45,625 nucleotides of DNA from DATMQA01 sp035566895 (GCA_035566895.1 DATMQA010000122.1:1-45625), one strand, 5' to 3'; positions 1 to 9,700 are shown, counted from the stretch's first letter. The notes: generated by a model not told the origin, from the letters alone. A program made the numbers and translations.

Positions 1-58
1 GAATTCCACCCGGCTGGCCACACAACAAAGTCAAGACACCGGGCAAGAATTGCGGCTG

Positions 59-121
59 GCGGATTGGAAATCCGCGATACAGCAGATTGGAAATCTGCGC
101 TACTTTCGCTGTAGCGGCGCA
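59..121. repeat. Tandem palindromic repeat pair
   Basis: Two 17-base palindromes sit 23 bases apart: 59-75 (GCGGATTGGAAATCCGC) and 82-98 (GCAGATTGGAAATCTGC). Each can form a 7-bp hairpin with a 3-base loop. The flanks continue as GCGATAC/GCGCTAC, so the pair looks like two diverged copies of one unit. A further inverted pair (CTGCGCTAC with GTAGCGGCGCAG) follows to 121. It lies downstream of the minus-strand CorC gene. It has no T-tract and is therefore not a standard terminator. It resembles an intergenic REP-like element. Confidence 0.7.
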
Positions 122-132
122 GTGCGGTGTAA

Positions 133-188
133 TTATATAACCCTGTAACCATTTAACCCTCTTAACGTTTTAACTCATTTAACTCCCG
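133..188. repeat. 8-base micro-tandem array covering the CorC stop codon
   Basis: On the plus strand the sequence reads as successive 8-base units: TATAACCC, TGTAACCA, TTTAACCC, TCTTAACG, TTTTAACT, CATTTAAC. On the minus strand these are GTTAAA/GTTACA-type units. The TGA stop of the CorC gene (175-177) and its last codons (..GVK) lie inside the array, so the array forms the 3' end of the reading frame. Confidence 0.65.
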
Positions 189-1419
189 GTTTAACTGCTT
201 CAACCAACACTTCTTTGACACGCCTCTCATCGGTAGCTTGGGCGGTGAGCTTCAGGCCGCGGAACACCGTCGAATCACCGGGGTTGGGCACTACGTCCAG
301 GAGGCTCATTAACAAACCACCCATCGTCTCGACCTCCGGCACCTCGCCCAGGCCGGGAAATTCCCGGCGGAAATCGTCCAACCGCAAGGCGCCGCTGACC
401 CGCCAGCTTCCAGCGCCGCGTTTCTCCATGACAAAGCCCTCGGCTTCTCCCTCGCTGCGGAGCTTGCCAATCATCTCCTCCAGGATGTCTTCCATCGTCA
501 CGATGCCGGCAGTGCCGCCGAACTCATCCAGGACAACGGCCAGGCCGCGCTGCTGGCGTTGGAGGCTCTTGAGCAGTTGCAGCAGATTCATCATCTCGGG
601 CACAAAGGACGGAAACTCGATGGCGTCCGCTAGATCAATGTGCGGGTCCAGCAGCAGCGCGCGGGTGTTGAGAATGCCGACGATGGTGTCGGGGCTTTCA
701 TCGTAGATGGGCAGGCGACGGTGCCGGTATTTGCGCGCGGCTGCCAGCATCTCCTCGAGGGACAGGTCGTCGGAAATCGTCGCCATCTGCGAGCGTGGTT
801 TCATGACCTCCTTGGCGGTGCGCCGGTCCAGGCTGATGATTTGCAGAATAATTTCCTTCTCCGATTGCGCCAGGGTTCCTTGCTGATAAGCCAACTCGAG
901 CAGCTCTTGGTATTCAGCGTCGGTGAAGGCGGTTGGCCGGGGGAGCGTAGGTGGCGTGACCGCCCGCAGGATGGCGGCGTTGAGTTTTTGCGCGACGCGA
1001 CAGAGTGGCAGGCTAAAGGTCAGCACCCAAGCCAGCAGCCGTGCCACGCGCGAGGCCCACAGCTCGGGTTTGCGCACCGCCATGGTTTTGGGCAGCACCT
1101 CGCAGCCGATCAGGTTGAGCGCGAGCAGGCCCGCGATCGTGCCGACCACCGGCCACGACCCGTTCAATGCCATCCAAAGTGCGACGGCGAGCATCCCGGC
1201 GCTGGCGAAGGTGTTGCCCAGCACCATCGTCGCCAGCAAATTCTGTGGTTGGGCGAGCAATCGCGCCACGATGTTGCCGGTCCGCGGCTGGCGTTCCGCC
1301 AACTGGCGTACCTGCCATTTGCTGAGAGAAAAGAGGGACGTTTCCGCAAGCGAGAAGAAGAAACTGGCCGCCGCGAATACCACCACCACCACCACAGCGA
1401 TTATCGGCCCTGCCGCCAT
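175..1419 (-). CDS. CNNM/CBS-domain transporter, HlyC/CorC family
   Basis: 414 residues, the usual size for this family, which includes Mg2+/Co2+ efflux proteins once annotated as hemolysins. The N-terminal DUF21/CNNM domain has about four hydrophobic segments (roughly residues 6-25, 61-85, 92-115 and 127-143). Two CBS repeats follow (about 200-257 and 268-318), with typical text such as VMKPRSQM and VLDEFGGTAGIVTMEDILEE. A CorC_HlyC domain occupies about 330-405. It is an inner-membrane protein, probably in metal ion homeostasis; substrate is not determinable. No clear Shine-Dalgarno precedes the ATG at 1419, but the first segment begins directly with the membrane helix expected. The last residues are encoded by a short repeat array. 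Confidence 0.93.
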   Translation of the reverse strand: MAAGPIIAVVVVVVFAAASFFFSLAETSLFSLSKWQVRQLAERQPRTGNIVARLLAQPQNLLATMVLGNTFASAGMLAVALWMALNGSWPVVGTIAGLLALNLIGCEVLPKTMAVRKPELWASRVARLLAWVLTFSLPLCRVAQKLNAAILRAVTPPTLPRPTAFTDAEYQELLELAYQQGTLAQSEKEIILQIISLDRRTAKEVMKPRSQMATISDDLSLEEMLAAARKYRHRRLPIYDESPDTIVGILNTRALLLDPHIDLADAIEFPSFVPEMMNLLQLLKSLQRQQRGLAVVLDEFGGTAGIVTMEDILEEMIGKLRSEGEAEGFVMEKRGAGSWRVSGALRLDDFRREFPGLGEVPEVETMGGLLMSLLDVVPNPGDSTVFRGLKLTAQATDERRVKEVLVEAVKPGVK

Positions 1420-1470
1420 CCGCTCAGGATGAGGGAAGCACGCAGGATAGCAAAGGCAAATCGAGTTACC

Positions 1471-1556
1471 GGTTGAAAGTCGAAGGTCGAAATTCGAAAG
1501 TTAACGACTGCTCCCCGCCAACCTGCAACTTGCAACCTTCAACTTTCAACGTTCGA
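1471..1556. repeat. Inverted pair of GTTGAAR heptad arrays
   Basis: From 1471 the plus strand runs in 7-base steps: GTTGAAA, GTCGAAG, GTCGAAA, TTCGAAA, GTTAACG. From 1556 the minus strand runs GTCGAAC, GTTGAAA, GTTGAAG, GTTGCAA, GTTGCAG, GTTGGCG. The two arrays are therefore the same family in inverted orientation. GTTGAAAGTCGAAGG on the left can pair with CCTTCAACTTTCAAC on the right with one G-U position. The right array carries the hypB stop codon (1546-1548) and its last codons (VER). The array fills nearly all of the hypB to CorC spacer. Confidence 0.7.
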
Positions 1557-2526
1557 CACCCAGCGGGTCACGGCTCTTGCGCTCCTTTTGCTGCTGGATC
1601 AGGAAGTCGCGCCAGGCATCCATCCCTTTGCCGGTTTTGGCAGAGGTTTCGATGACCCGTGCCTTGGCTGCGACTCGCCGCAGGTTGGCCATGGCGGCCT
1701 CCCGGTTGTACATGCAAGCCTCGGCTAAATCGATCTTGCTGATGATGACCACGTCCGCTGATTGGAACATCGGTGGATATTTCAACGGTTTATCTTCGCC
1801 CTCGGTTACGGCCAGCAGCACGACCCGGAGGTCCTCGCCCAAGTCGTATGAAGCCGGACATACCAGGTTTCCGACGTTTTCAATGATGAGGAGGTCAAGG
1901 CCGTCCAGGGTCAGGTGTTTGACCGCCCGCGTGACCATCTCGGCTTCGAGGTGGCAGACGGTTCCCGTGGTAATCTGGACGACCGGGGCGCCCGATTCTC
2001 TCAGCTTCTGCGCGTCATTATCCGTGGCCAGGTCGCCGACGATGACCCCGGCCTTGAGTTGCCCACCGAGCGTCCGTAGCGTTTCCTTCAGGAAGGTGGT
2101 TTTGCCTGAACCCGGCGAGGAAAGCACGTTCAACACCAGCAGCCCGCGCGCGCGGAAGAAACCGCGGTTGCGTTCGGCGAGACGATCGTTTTTTGCCAGG
2201 ATGGCCTGGCGCAGCTCGACCGTGCGGCGTGCCTCGCCGCCTCGAGCGTGAGAGTGCTCATGGTCATGGTCCACATCCTCATGCGAGCGGGAATGGGTAT
2301 GAAAGTGAGTATGCGGGTGGGCATGGGATTCACCATGGTGAAGGCCGGGGCCGTGCTCATGCTCGTGTTGATGCTCGTGATCGTGCGGATGTTCGTGGTC
2401 GTGTTCCTCGCCCTGGCCGTGGCTTTGCTGGTAAGGATGGGCATGGCTGTGCTCGTGCTCGTGGTGATGAGCACTAATGCCCGTTGGTTCTTCGCCCGGC
2501 AATCCGCATCCGCAATCTCTGCACAT
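1546..2526 (-). CDS. hypB: Hydrogenase/urease nickel incorporation GTPase HypB
   Basis: 326 residues. HypB is a SIMIBI GTPase that delivers Ni2+ to [NiFe]-hydrogenase precursors with HypA. The sequence shows the N-terminal high-affinity metal motif MCRDCGC, then a very His-rich stretch (30 His in about residues 20-94). The G domain has a P-loop SSPGSGKTT (about 136-144), GDLATDND, and SKID (263-266) as the NKxD equivalent. Metal-site residues C191, H192 and C223 match the spacing of E. coli C166/H167/C198. GGAG lies 10 bases before the ATG at 2526. It follows hypA with a 70-base gap, so the two are probably co-transcribed. The final codons and stop are part of a heptad repeat array. Confidence 0.97.
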   Translation of the reverse strand: MCRDCGCGLPGEEPTGISAHHHEHEHSHAHPYQQSHGQGEEHDHEHPHDHEHQHEHEHGPGLHHGESHAHPHTHFHTHSRSHEDVDHDHEHSHARGGEARRTVELRQAILAKNDRLAERNRGFFRARGLLVLNVLSSPGSGKTTFLKETLRTLGGQLKAGVIVGDLATDNDAQKLRESGAPVVQITTGTVCHLEAEMVTRAVKHLTLDGLDLLIIENVGNLVCPASYDLGEDLRVVLLAVTEGEDKPLKYPPMFQSADVVIISKIDLAEACMYNREAAMANLRRVAAKARVIETSAKTGKGMDAWRDFLIQQQKERKSRDPLGVER

Positions 2527-2596
2527 TGGTTTTATTCTCCAGTCAGGTTTGTTCGCGTCTTCGCGCCCTCGCTGTTCAAAATCATATGTTCACCGC

Positions 2597-2938
2597 TCAT
2601 TCGATTTCCATTGACGCGAGTTCCATTTCCCGGCCAGCCCGCAGTTCTCCGCTCGGATTGTGGCAGTCCGGACAATCGGCAAGCATATCGCCCGACTGAA
2701 ATTCCCGGGTGCAGGCGGGGCACCAGAACCGGGCGGGCACGTTTTCGATAACCAGTTCGGCGGCCTCGGCCGGGGTGCCGGACCTTAAAGTTTCAAAAGC
2801 AAATTGCAGCGCTTCCGGCACGACCCCGCTCAAGGCGCCGATGCGCAGCCGGATCAGGTGCACGCGGCTGGCACCGGCCTTTTGGGCCTGCTCCAGTGCG
2901 AAATTCAACGCGGTTTCCATAATCGACAACTCGTGCAT
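2597..2938 (-). CDS. hypA: Hydrogenase maturation nickel metallochaperone HypA
   Basis: 113 residues, full family length. HypA binds Ni2+ through its N-terminal Met-His-Glu and hands it to the hydrogenase large subunit together with HypB. The protein starts MHELSIM, giving the Ni ligand H2 with E3 beside it. The structural zinc site is C73-P-A-C76 and C89-P-D-C92. It is the first gene of a hypA-hypB pair on the minus strand. No other hyp genes and no hydrogenase subunits are in the window, so the client enzyme (hydrogenase, or another nickel enzyme such as urease) must be encoded elsewhere. Confidence 0.97.
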   Translation of the reverse strand: MHELSIMETALNFALEQAQKAGASRVHLIRLRIGALSGVVPEALQFAFETLRSGTPAEAAELVIENVPARFWCPACTREFQSGDMLADCPDCHNPSGELRAGREMELASMEIE

Positions 2939-3314
2939 GGCGGGTTCGGCCCAGAAAGGACACCCAGATCGGTCCGTTTCCCGGCGAGACTCCGAGTTAG
3001 AACATATTACTCGAGGGGTGGGCTGACAAACGATTTCTTAGCCGGAAGAGGGCTGAAAATGGCAAAACAGCACGAAGACCTCGAAGGGTAAGCCAAAAGA
3101 ACGACCGTAGGGTCAATCCCCGAGATCAAATCGGGCAAGCTGATAATGCATAACAGCGGTTTTAAGGGCAATGGAACCGGAACGCTGCCCAAACTCGCAG
3201 CCCGGACGCCTGCGCGGCAATGCAGCATCAAGGGGATGGGTGAAAGCTGATTGACCTTGGAGCGTTTTTCTCCTAGAGTGCCTTAACTTCAGTGCGGCGG
3301 GCCGCGACCCATCT
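2939..3314. other. Divergent intergenic region hypA / histidine kinase
   Basis: 376 bases between two divergently transcribed genes. It must hold promoters for both directions. I see no convincing -35/-10 pair, sigma-54 site, hairpin terminator or conserved small reading frame here. Confidence 0.5.
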
Positions 3315-5132
3315 TTGAGCAGCGAGACCAGCGAGAACATACAGCAGGGCAGGGGTAGGCTGGGAACTCTGTTCCTGGCTGCGGCCGCGCTGCTGGCGGT
3401 GAGCATCGGGCTGACTTATTGGGTCGGCACCGTAGCGGTGGAAAGCGGGCGGAAGTTGGCGCGCGAACGCGCGGTGTTTCAGCGGTTGGAAGAAATGGTT
3501 TCCACGCTTTCGGACCTGGAGCGGAGTGAGCTCGGATATCTCCTGACTGGCGAGGAACGTTACCTGGAACCTTACCCTGCCGGAGAGGAGCGCGCTCGGG
3601 TTAGGGTGGATCAACTTCAACAACTGGCTTCCAGTGGCGATCTGCCGTCGGAGCAGGTCCAGCGCGTGGTGGCCCTGACGGAGCAAAAGCTAACTGAATT
3701 GGCCGACACGATCCGGGCGCGGCGCGAGCGAGGATTGGATGCGGCGCTGGCCATTGTTACCACCGAGCGCGGCCGGCAACTCATGGAGGCTATCCGGTCG
3801 GAGGTCGCCCAGATGGAGGCGGGGGAGGAGGAAGACCTCCGCAAGGCGAGCCAGAAAGCTGAACAAGCCCAGGTAGTGCGGACGCTGGTGTTTTTGGTGG
3901 CCGGTCTGGTGAACCTGATGTTCCTGGGCTGGGCCTACGCGCGGATTTCGCGTGAGATGGCCAGCCGCGAGGCGGCGGTGCTGGAAGCGCAGCGCCAGAG
4001 CGAATTGTTGGCCACCAGCGAGGAGCGGTTTCGGCTGGCGACCGAAGCGCTGATGGGATTGCTGTATGATTGGAACATCCCAAACAATACCGTGTTGCGT
4101 TCCGCCGGGCTGAAAGAATTGACCGGTTACGAGCCCGCGGAGGCGCCCAACCATGGGGATTGGTGGCTCGAGCGCATTCACCCTGGAGATCGCGCAGACG
4201 TGATCGCGCGGACCAAACAAATGTTTGTGGAGCGCGCGCCCGCCATGGAAAGCGAGTACCGGTTGGTCCGCCGCGAAGGCGGCACGATTTACGTGAGCGA
4301 CCGCGCGCGAGTGGTTTATGACGCCGCGGGTCAACCGTTGCGAATGGTCGGCTCGATTACAGATATTACTGCGCGGAAACAATTCCAGGCCGAGTTGGAG
4401 CGGCAGGTCGCTGAGCGGACGCGCTCCTTGCAGGAGACGACCGACCAGCTTAACGCGTTCTGTTACTCGATCGCGCACGATTTGAGAGCTCCGTTGCGGG
4501 CGCAGCAGGCTTTTGCCTGCCTGCTGCTGGACGAGTTTCGCGCCGCGCTGGGAAAAACCGGCGTGGAGTATGTCGAGCGGATCGCCAAAGCGGCCGAACA
4601 GCAAGGTCACTTGGTCGAAGACCTGCTGACCCAGATGAGCGTCGGCCGGGCGGATTTGCCAATGGCGCCGGTGGAATTGGCCCGAGCCATCGCCCAGGCA
4701 CGGGCTGATCTGGCGATGGAGGAGGAGCAAAAACAGGCTCGGGTGGAGGTCGGCGCCTTGCACGGCTCGGTCCTGGCCAATGCCGCTTCGCTGCACCTGG
4801 TGGTCCTGAACCTTCTCTCTAACGCGCTCAAATTTGTTCCCGCCGGCGTCGGGCCCGAGGTGAAGCTATGGACGGAGCAACGAGGCAGTTTTACCCGTCT
4901 GTGGGTCGAAGACAAAGGCATCGGCATCGAGCCGCAATATCAGAACAAGCTTTTCGGCGTCTTCCAACGGTTGCATTCCAGCGCGGAATATCCGGGAACC
5001 GGCATCGGGCTGGCGATCGTCAAGCGGGCGGTCGAACGGATGGAAGGCCGCGTGGGCGTGGAATCCGAACCTGGCAAAGGGAGCCGCTTTTGGGTGGAGC
5101 TGAGATCGGCGGAAGGAGGGAGTGGTCAGTAG
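3315..5132 (+). CDS. Membrane sensor histidine kinase (CHASE3-PAS-HisKA-HATPase)
   Basis: 605 residues from a TTG start. One membrane helix (about 18-40) leads to an extracytoplasmic CHASE3-type domain (about 45-185, with SDLERSELGYLLTGE), then a second helix (190-208). A PAS/PAC domain follows (about 232-355, ending in MVGSITDITARKQ), then a coiled-coil linker. The HisKA box is SIAHDLRAPLR with phosphorylated H388. The HATPase shows the N box (N503 in LNLLSNALKF), G1 DKGIGI (533-538) and G2 GTGIGLAI. The layout resembles bacteriophytochrome-like cytoplasmic kinases of the CHASE3/PAS group. No response regulator adjoins it, so its partner is unknown. No good ribosome-binding site was seen, so the start is the weakest part of the call. 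The stop codon lies in a heptad array. Confidence 0.93.
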   Translation: MSSETSENIQQGRGRLGTLFLAAAALLAVSIGLTYWVGTVAVESGRKLARERAVFQRLEEMVSTLSDLERSELGYLLTGEERYLEPYPAGEERARVRVDQLQQLASSGDLPSEQVQRVVALTEQKLTELADTIRARRERGLDAALAIVTTERGRQLMEAIRSEVAQMEAGEEEDLRKASQKAEQAQVVRTLVFLVAGLVNLMFLGWAYARISREMASREAAVLEAQRQSELLATSEERFRLATEALMGLLYDWNIPNNTVLRSAGLKELTGYEPAEAPNHGDWWLERIHPGDRADVIARTKQMFVERAPAMESEYRLVRREGGTIYVSDRARVVYDAAGQPLRMVGSITDITARKQFQAELERQVAERTRSLQETTDQLNAFCYSIAHDLRAPLRAQQAFACLLLDEFRAALGKTGVEYVERIAKAAEQQGHLVEDLLTQMSVGRADLPMAPVELARAIAQARADLAMEEEQKQARVEVGALHGSVLANAASLHLVVLNLLSNALKFVPAGVGPEVKLWTEQRGSFTRLWVEDKGIGIEPQYQNKLFGVFQRLHSSAEYPGTGIGLAIVKRAVERMEGRVGVESEPGKGSRFWVELRSAEGGSGQ

Positions 5133-5198
5133 TCGATGGGCAGCGGGAGTAAGCCAGCACTACTAACCACTGACTACTGATTACTGATGACTGACTAA
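5121..5198. repeat. Inverted AGTRRTC heptad arrays over the kinase stop codon
   Basis: 5121-5134 reads AGTGGTC AGTAGTC and contains the TAG stop of the kinase (5130-5132). 5165-5198, read on the minus strand, contains AGTAATC AGTAGTC AGTGGTT. On the plus strand this appears as CACTGAC TACTGAT TACTGAT GACTGAC. The two blocks are the same 7-base family in opposite orientation, between the convergent kinase and TolC genes. Confidence 0.65.
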
Positions 5199-5238
5199 CG
5201 TCGCCTGCCACAATTTAAAACTCCATCTCAGCTTTCCC

Positions 5239-6534
5239 TCACCGCAGTGCTCCCGTCTGGAAGCTCAGGGCAGAGCGCTGAACCAGGTATTCATATAGTG
5301 TATTGGCATAGTTGATCTGAGCCGAGATCAGGTTGAGCTCGGCTTGATTGAACTCCACGATAGAACTGATCTGGTTTTTGTAGCGCGCCTGTGCCAACTC
5401 ATACGACTGGCGGGCATTGTCCAGCAGTTGTCCTGTGATGCGATACCGGTCAAAGGCGTTTTGTGCATTGAGCCAGGTGATCCGCACGTCGCGAATCACG
5501 TTGTTCTCCAGATCGCGCAGGCTGGCGTCCGCTGCTTGAGCCCGCGCTTCGGCCTCCGCCTGGCGTGCGGCGTAAAGCCCGCCCTCAAAGATGGGGAGGT
5601 TCAGCACGACCCCGGCGGCAGCATACGTGTCTTTCAACGGCGGATCATGAATGGGGCTCACCCCGGCGCTGCCGACTGCCGCGATGGTCGGATAGTGCAG
5701 GGCACGCTCGGCCCGGGCGAATTTGAGAGAGGCCTCCTCCTGGTTTCGCAGGCTGAGCAAGTCAGGCCGGCCGCGGAGGGCCTGGGCGACGAAATCGGAG
5801 GCGTTAGTGGATAGCGGCGGTGGGAGAGGTTGCTCGGCCAGGCGATAGCTCCTGGGCTCGCGGAAACCCATCAGCGTCGAGAGTTGAGTGAAGGCCGCGT
5901 GCAAGTCATTTTGGGCTTTGCTCAAGAGCAGGCGAGCATCCTCCAAGTTGACTCGGGCAAAGCTGACATCCAGGTCGGAGCGCAGCTTGTTGCTGGCCAG
6001 CGCACTGACCTGGTCAAGAAATACCTGGCGCGCCGTTACGGTCTGGTCGGCGACCCGGGTGACGGCCTGGGCCTGCAAAGCCGAGTAGAAGGCGCCATCG
6101 ACAGCCAGCAGAATTTGCTCGCGAGTTGCCTGAGCGTTGTTGGCTGCGGCTTCGGCCTGGAGCTTGGCGCTGCCGGTCAGGTTTGCGGTGCGGCCAAAAT
6201 CAGTGATGAGCTGGCTGATCATCAGGCCCTCGGCATTGCGGTCGAAGATACTGGGATTGTTCAGGGCGCCGACCGCTGCCAACCGCGTGTTGTTTTCCGT
6301 AGTGCCGACCGCGACCACGTTGGCGGAGAGGTTGGGCAAAAACCCGGACCGGGCCTCACGGACAACTTGCCGCGCGGCCAGCGCTTTCAAATCGGCCACT
6401 GTGATCAGCGGATGATTGTGCAACGCTGTTTCATGCGCCTCCTGGAGCGTAAGCCCGGGCAAATCCTCGGCCCGGCAGATAGTGAATGCAGCACCAGCGA
6501 TCAGCAACCAGCATGCTCTACGAAAGCTTCTCAT
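5239..6534 (-). CDS. TolC-family outer-membrane efflux protein
   Basis: 431 residues, typical for the outer-membrane channel of a tripartite efflux pump. A signal peptide spans about residues 1-22, ending ..FTICRA before EDLPGLTLQEAHETAL. Two internally similar halves with long helical segments follow (AEAAANNAQATREQI; AEAEARAQAADASLRDLENN). The C-terminal part has the usual YRITGQLLDNARQSYELAQA pattern. A perfect GGAGGT sits six bases before the ATG at 6534 and fixes the start. It is the last gene of the regulator-sensor-MFP-RraA-RND-TolC cluster, 170 bases after the RND gene, so it very probably forms the exit duct for that pump. Confidence 0.94.
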   Translation of the reverse strand: MRSFRRACWLLIAGAAFTICRAEDLPGLTLQEAHETALHNHPLITVADLKALAARQVVREARSGFLPNLSANVVAVGTTENNTRLAAVGALNNPSIFDRNAEGLMISQLITDFGRTANLTGSAKLQAEAAANNAQATREQILLAVDGAFYSALQAQAVTRVADQTVTARQVFLDQVSALASNKLRSDLDVSFARVNLEDARLLLSKAQNDLHAAFTQLSTLMGFREPRSYRLAEQPLPPPLSTNASDFVAQALRGRPDLLSLRNQEEASLKFARAERALHYPTIAAVGSAGVSPIHDPPLKDTYAAAGVVLNLPIFEGGLYAARQAEAEARAQAADASLRDLENNVIRDVRITWLNAQNAFDRYRITGQLLDNARQSYELAQARYKNQISSIVEFNQAELNLISAQINYANTLYEYLVQRSALSFQTGALR

Positions 6535-6641
6535 AGTTTGACCTCCATGTTCAGTCCTCAGATTTGAAGACCCCCGTCATCACAAGTATAGCGTACGCGC
6601 GTCCCACGAAGTTTGGTTTACGTGCGTGTTCCCCTCATTCT

Positions 6642-6704
6642 TGGAGTTTGGCACTTGGTGTTTTTCTGGAGTTTGGTGTTTGGAATTCGGTGTTTTTTTT
6701 CTGG
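6642..6704. repeat. Heptad array just downstream of the RND stop
   Basis: On the minus strand the spacer after the RND stop codon (6705-6707) reads in 7-base steps such as ACACCGA, ATTCCAA, ACACCAA, ACTCCAG and, after a short A-run, GTGCCAA, ACTCCAA. The array begins about ten bases after the stop and fills a third of the RND-TolC spacer. It could also act as an untranslated linker in the operon message. Confidence 0.55.
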
Positions 6705-9700
6705 TCATGCCGTCACTCCCTTGAGGCGCGTTTCTCGCCGGCGATAAACTAGGTAATAAGCCGCCGGCACGATAAAAACCGTCAGCACGACCGAGACGGC
6801 CAGCCCGCCGATAATCGCTCGCGCCAGCGGCGCGTAAGCCTCACTGCCGGTGCCCAGTTTGGTGGCCATCGGCAGCAAACCAATTAGCGTTGCCAATGAG
6901 GTCATCAACACGGGACGCAAGCGCACCCGGCAAGCCAGCGATACTGCTTCCCGCAATGGCCGGCCTTCCCGCCGCAATCGCCGCGTAAAATCCACTATGA
7001 GAATGCTGTTGGAAACCACAATTCCCACCATCATAACCACCCCCATCAACGACATGATGTTGAGCGTGGTGCCGGTGGTCCATAGCGTCAGCAACACGCC
7101 GGTCAAGCCTGTGGGAATCGCCAGCAGAATCAGCAACGGGTCCAGGAACGACTCGAACTGCGCGACCAGAATCAAATAGACGAGCAGCGTCGAGAGGATC
7201 AGTCCAAAGCCGAAACTGCGAAACGAGACCTGCATGGCGTTCGCGGAGCCGCGAACTGCCACCCGCACGTCCTCCGGCAATTTGGTGTCGCGCAGAACTG
7301 TTTGCACACCGTCTAGGACCCGGCTCAGGTCCTCGCCGGTGGGCGATACATAGACGTCCATAATGCGGCCGAGTTGGTAATGGTCCACTTCGGTAGGGGC
7401 TTTGATGTGTCTGATATGACTGACGGTGTCCAGGCGGGTGGGGCGGAGCGAGCGGGCGCCCCGCAGCGGCACGGACGCGAGATCGGCCAGGTTCTTAACG
7501 AAGCCCTCGGGGTATTGGATCGTGAGAAGGTAATCGTTGCCGCTCTTGGGATCGACCCAGAAGCTGGGCGCGATCATGCCGTCGGAGGTCAACGCGGTGA
7601 TGACGTTGCCCACGATCTCCTTCTCGTTGAGCCCCAACTCGCTGGCGTGGATGCGATCGATGTCCAGTTTCAAAGCGGGGTAATCGATATCCTGCGGCAC
7701 CAGCACGTCGCTGACCCCAGGGAGTGCGTGGATCTTTTGCGCGATGTCCGTCGCGACCCGGTGCGCTTCTTCGAGATTCATGCCACTCACCTGGATGTCC
7801 AGCGGGGCCGGCATGCCGAGGTTGAGGATGGCATCTACCAATCCGCCGGTCTGAAAGTACGCCGAGACCTGCGGCAGGTCGTGCTTCAACCTGGCGCGCA
7901 TGCGGTCCATGTACTGGAAACTGCTCAGGTGGTGTCCTTCCTGGAGTCCTACCTGCACAAACGCAGTGTGCGGACCCGAGTTGGGCGTGTAGATCGAAGA
8001 AAACCCCGGGGTCACGCCGATGTTGGAAACGATGATCCGCAGGTCTTTGGCCGGCACAACTTCGCGGACGATTTGTTCGACGTGTTCGACCAGTTGGTCG
8101 GTGCGCTCGATGCGGGTGCCTGTGGGCGCCTTGAGGTTAATTACAAATTGGCCGGGGTCGGTGCGGGGAAAGTAAGCTTTGCCGATGAGCGGGTAAAGCG
8201 CCAGGCTGAACAGAAACAAGCCCGTGATCCCCAGCACGGTTGCCAGCGGACGGAGCAGCGCCAGGTTCAATGCGCCCTCATAGCGATCAAGCATCCGGGT
8301 GAACTTGCGGTTGAACCACCCGTTGAAACGCTGGGACCAACCAGGTAGCCGCCGACGCGAGGAGGCGGATTCACCAGCTATCTCCATGGCCTTCCCCGCC
8401 TCCTCACATCGGCGGCTGCCGTCCGCATCGTGCGGTTGGTGCGCTTTGATCAGCTTCGCACAGAACAGCGGGACCACCGTGAGCGCGACGACATACGAGG
8501 CGAGGAGCGACAGCACCACCTCCAGCGCCAGCGCCGTGAACAGGAATCGGCTCACCCCGTAGAGAAAAAGAACCGGGAAAAACACCACCACGGTTGTGAG
8601 CGTTGCCGCCAGGACGGGCAAAGCGACTTCCTTGCCGCCGCGTTCGGCGGCCACCTCGGGGGTCTCTCCCAGTTCGATATGGCGGAAGATGTTCTCGAGC
8701 ACCACGACCGAGTTATCGATTAGCCGTGAGAAGGCCAGGGCCAGGCCGCCGAGGACCATGGCGTTGACCGTGTTATCGCCGAGGGAAAGCGCAATGAACG
8801 CCGCCAGGGCGGACAACGGAATGGAAAGGAACACCGCGGCCGTGGCCCGCATGCTCCCCAGGAAAATCAAGATCATGACCCCCGTGAGCACCAACCCAAT
8901 CGCTCCTTCGTGAATTAGATTCTCGATGGCCGTGCGCACAAACACCGACTGGTCAAACACCACTTTGGTCACCAGTTGCTTCGGCACATTCAGCAGGCGG
9001 CCAACGGCTTCCTGAATCCCATTCACGACTGAAATCGTATTCGCGTCCCCGCCCTGCTTCAACACGGGCAGGTAGACTGAAGGCTGGCCGTCCACGCGCA
9101 CCACGTTGCATTGGATTTGCGAACCATCCTCGGCTTTGCCCACGTCCGCCACCAGGACCGAGGCGTTGCCGACGGTTTTCAACGGCAACTGGTTGATGTC
9201 CTTCACGTCATCAACCTGGCTGTTGGCGTAGAGGTTGTAGTCGAACGGGCCAATCTTCACATCGCCGGCGGGCAGGATCAGGTTCGCCTCGTTTACCGTG
9301 CGCACCACGTCCATCACGCTTAATTGATGGGATTCGAGTTTGAGCGGGTCCACATAGACCATGATCTGACGGTAGCGGCCCCCGAAGGGCTGCGGCACCG
9401 AAGCGCCGGGGACACTGGCCACCTGGTTGCGGACGTTGTATTGGCCTAAATCGCGCAAATTGGCCTCTTTTAAACCTTCCCCTTTCAAGGTGATCAGGCA
9501 GACCGGCAGGCTCGAGGCATCGAATTTCAACACCACGGGAGGCAAGGTGCCCGGTGGAAGTTTACGCAGGTCCGCCATCGCCAGGTTGGCAATGCTTGTG
9601 ACCGCGGAATCCGAGTTGAAGCCCGGCTGGAAATAGATCTTGATCAAGCTCACCCCAGGCAGCGAGCGGGACTCCATATGGTCAATGCCGCTGGCCAGAG

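Noticed and set aside
2248..2751. Plus-strand open frame across the His-rich part of hypB
   Set aside because: It is the antisense of CAC/CAT-rich codons, giving a Val/Met-rich peptide. HypB on the other strand is unmistakable.
3690..4796. 368-codon minus-strand open frame inside the CHASE3 kinase
   Set aside because: Antisense shadow of a GC-rich gene; the plus-strand product has complete kinase motifs.
5830..6567. 245-codon plus-strand open frame inside the TolC gene
   Set aside because: Antisense shadow; no motif, and the TolC gene has signal peptide and perfect ribosome-binding site.
7374..8348. 324-codon plus-strand open frame inside the RND gene
   Set aside because: Antisense shadow; it has no recognisable domain and the RND gene is full length.
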